From assembly GCA_947306495.1 (NCBI GenBank), contig CAMZGT010000012.1, positions 1 to 44,284 on the forward strand: DNA of 44,284 bases, in the 5' to 3' direction. Both the position numbers and the translations under genes were made by a program. This document shows positions 43,825 through 44,284 of the stretch, piece after piece (position 1 is the stretch's first letter; each line of letters starts with the position of its first letter). The stretch is from an uncultured Acinetobacter sp. (GTDB lineage: Bacteria > Cyanobacteriota > Vampirovibrionia > Gastranaerophilales > Gastranaerophilaceae). The notes under the pieces were generated by a model, which had not been told where the DNA came from, made no database searches, and saw only the letters and a program-made list of their open reading frames with translations.

Positions 43825-44280
43825 CTCTTCAAATGCAGTACAAAGAAGCGAGAAAAAGCCCAAGATATAACTCATAGCATTAAAAAAGAAAACAAGATAA
43901 TAAAATTTATTGTATTTATTATTTTTAACAAAAAAAGTATGTTGCTTGAAAAGATTGTTATATCGCATTTTTTTTATTGCAACTATTAAAATTTGTGCTA
44001 CTAATGCTATGAGTATCATAAATGGTGCAAGCCTGGCAGTGCAAATCATAAATATAATAATAATTGCGAAAAATTCTGCTAAACTAGTTATACTAAATTG
44101 CTCGCATAATAAAATGAGTGATATAAAAATAGGAAATATGCTTATTAATATAAACAATATAAAATGTCCGGCAAATAGTATATGAAAAAAATGCCATTTT
44201 TGGGTCCATTGGATGAAGTTATTGATTTTATTGAAAAAGGATTGAATCAACTGTATCTCCAAAGAATAATTGAGATTCAT
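43816..44280 (-). CDS. Membrane protein, unknown, at window edge
   Basis: 154 residues with about four hydrophobic spans (FHILFAGHFILFILISIFPIFISLILL; SLAEFFAIIIIFMICTARLAPFMILIALVAQILIVAI; FYYLVFFFNAMSYILGFFSLL) and a Lys/Asn-rich cytoplasmic loop. It may continue past the window end (ATG 44280 is four bases from it). Convergent with the small-gene cluster. Confidence 0.55.
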   Translation of the reverse strand: MNLNYSLEIQLIQSFFNKINNFIQWTQKWHFFHILFAGHFILFILISIFPIFISLILLCEQFSITSLAEFFAIIIIFMICTARLAPFMILIALVAQILIVAIKKMRYNNLFKQHTFFVKNNKYNKFYYLVFFFNAMSYILGFFSLLCTAFEELF

Positions 44281-44284
44281 TCTA

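Noticed and set aside
43910-44185. Plus-strand open frame at the right end
   Set aside because: It mirrors the hydrophobic minus-strand membrane gene and lacks a ribosome site.

Overview
AT-rich bacterial chromosome. The protein set suggests a deep-branching anaerobe, most likely Vampirovibrionia/Melainabacteria, order Gastranaerophilales. This rests on the AT-rich bias, a bacterial type II fatty-acid system, NrdG (anaerobic ribonucleotide reduction), and several exported or aromatic/Asn/Gly-rich proteins I cannot place in a named family. The assignment is inference. No rRNA, tRNA, CRISPR array or complete insertion sequence was seen.

Layout. (1) 1-2949, accessory: palindromes and a possibly structured non-coding stretch, then an LprI-like lipoprotein followed by a GH108 muramidase, then a convergent secreted protein. 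(2) 3032-6503, housekeeping on the plus strand: pepA, rpsB, tsf, separated by clear terminators. (3) 6520-10538, minus strand: a possible gene remnant, mnmG, fabF, acpP. (4) 10693-13331, plus strand: a partner-switching signalling pair, a STAS protein and a sensor-phosphatase-kinase fusion. (5) 13382-17849, minus strand: fabG, a small exported protein, ilvD, and a 453-residue glycine-zipper protein (here 'A'). A is head to head with a TrmB-like regulator. (6) 18789-22909, minus strand: a likely four-gene unit of two paralogous exported proteins, a DUF115 protein and a small exported protein. (7) 23050-25745: nrdG, a small unknown, a family 4 uracil-DNA glycosylase, ribD and an RHH regulator. 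(8) 25876-30526: tandem paralogues 'B' and 'C' (811 and 662 residues), each with an aromatic/Asn/Gly-rich N-terminus and a repeated module of about 75 residues near the C-terminus. (9) 30533-33825, minus strand: an unknown small gene, yceD, rpmF, plsX and fabH. (10) 33897-42199, plus strand: threonylcarbamoyl-AMP synthase, alaS, a small unknown, then mraY-murD-ftsW-murG for peptidoglycan precursor synthesis and septal wall growth. (11) 42287-44284, accessory: a regulatory-looking element, two hairpins, four small unknown genes and a membrane protein at the edge.

Connections. A, B and C share an identical 13-base box (CTTTATATATATA) 26-32 bases before their start codons, although A is about 8 kb from B. 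A 30-base element matching at 27 of 30 positions links the LprI/muramidase locus at the left end with the small-gene locus at the right end, and part of it recurs upstream of A. The best candidates for something undescribed are the A/B/C family with its shared promoter, the muramidase plus inhibitor-like lipoprotein pair, and the exported paralogue pair next to DUF115.
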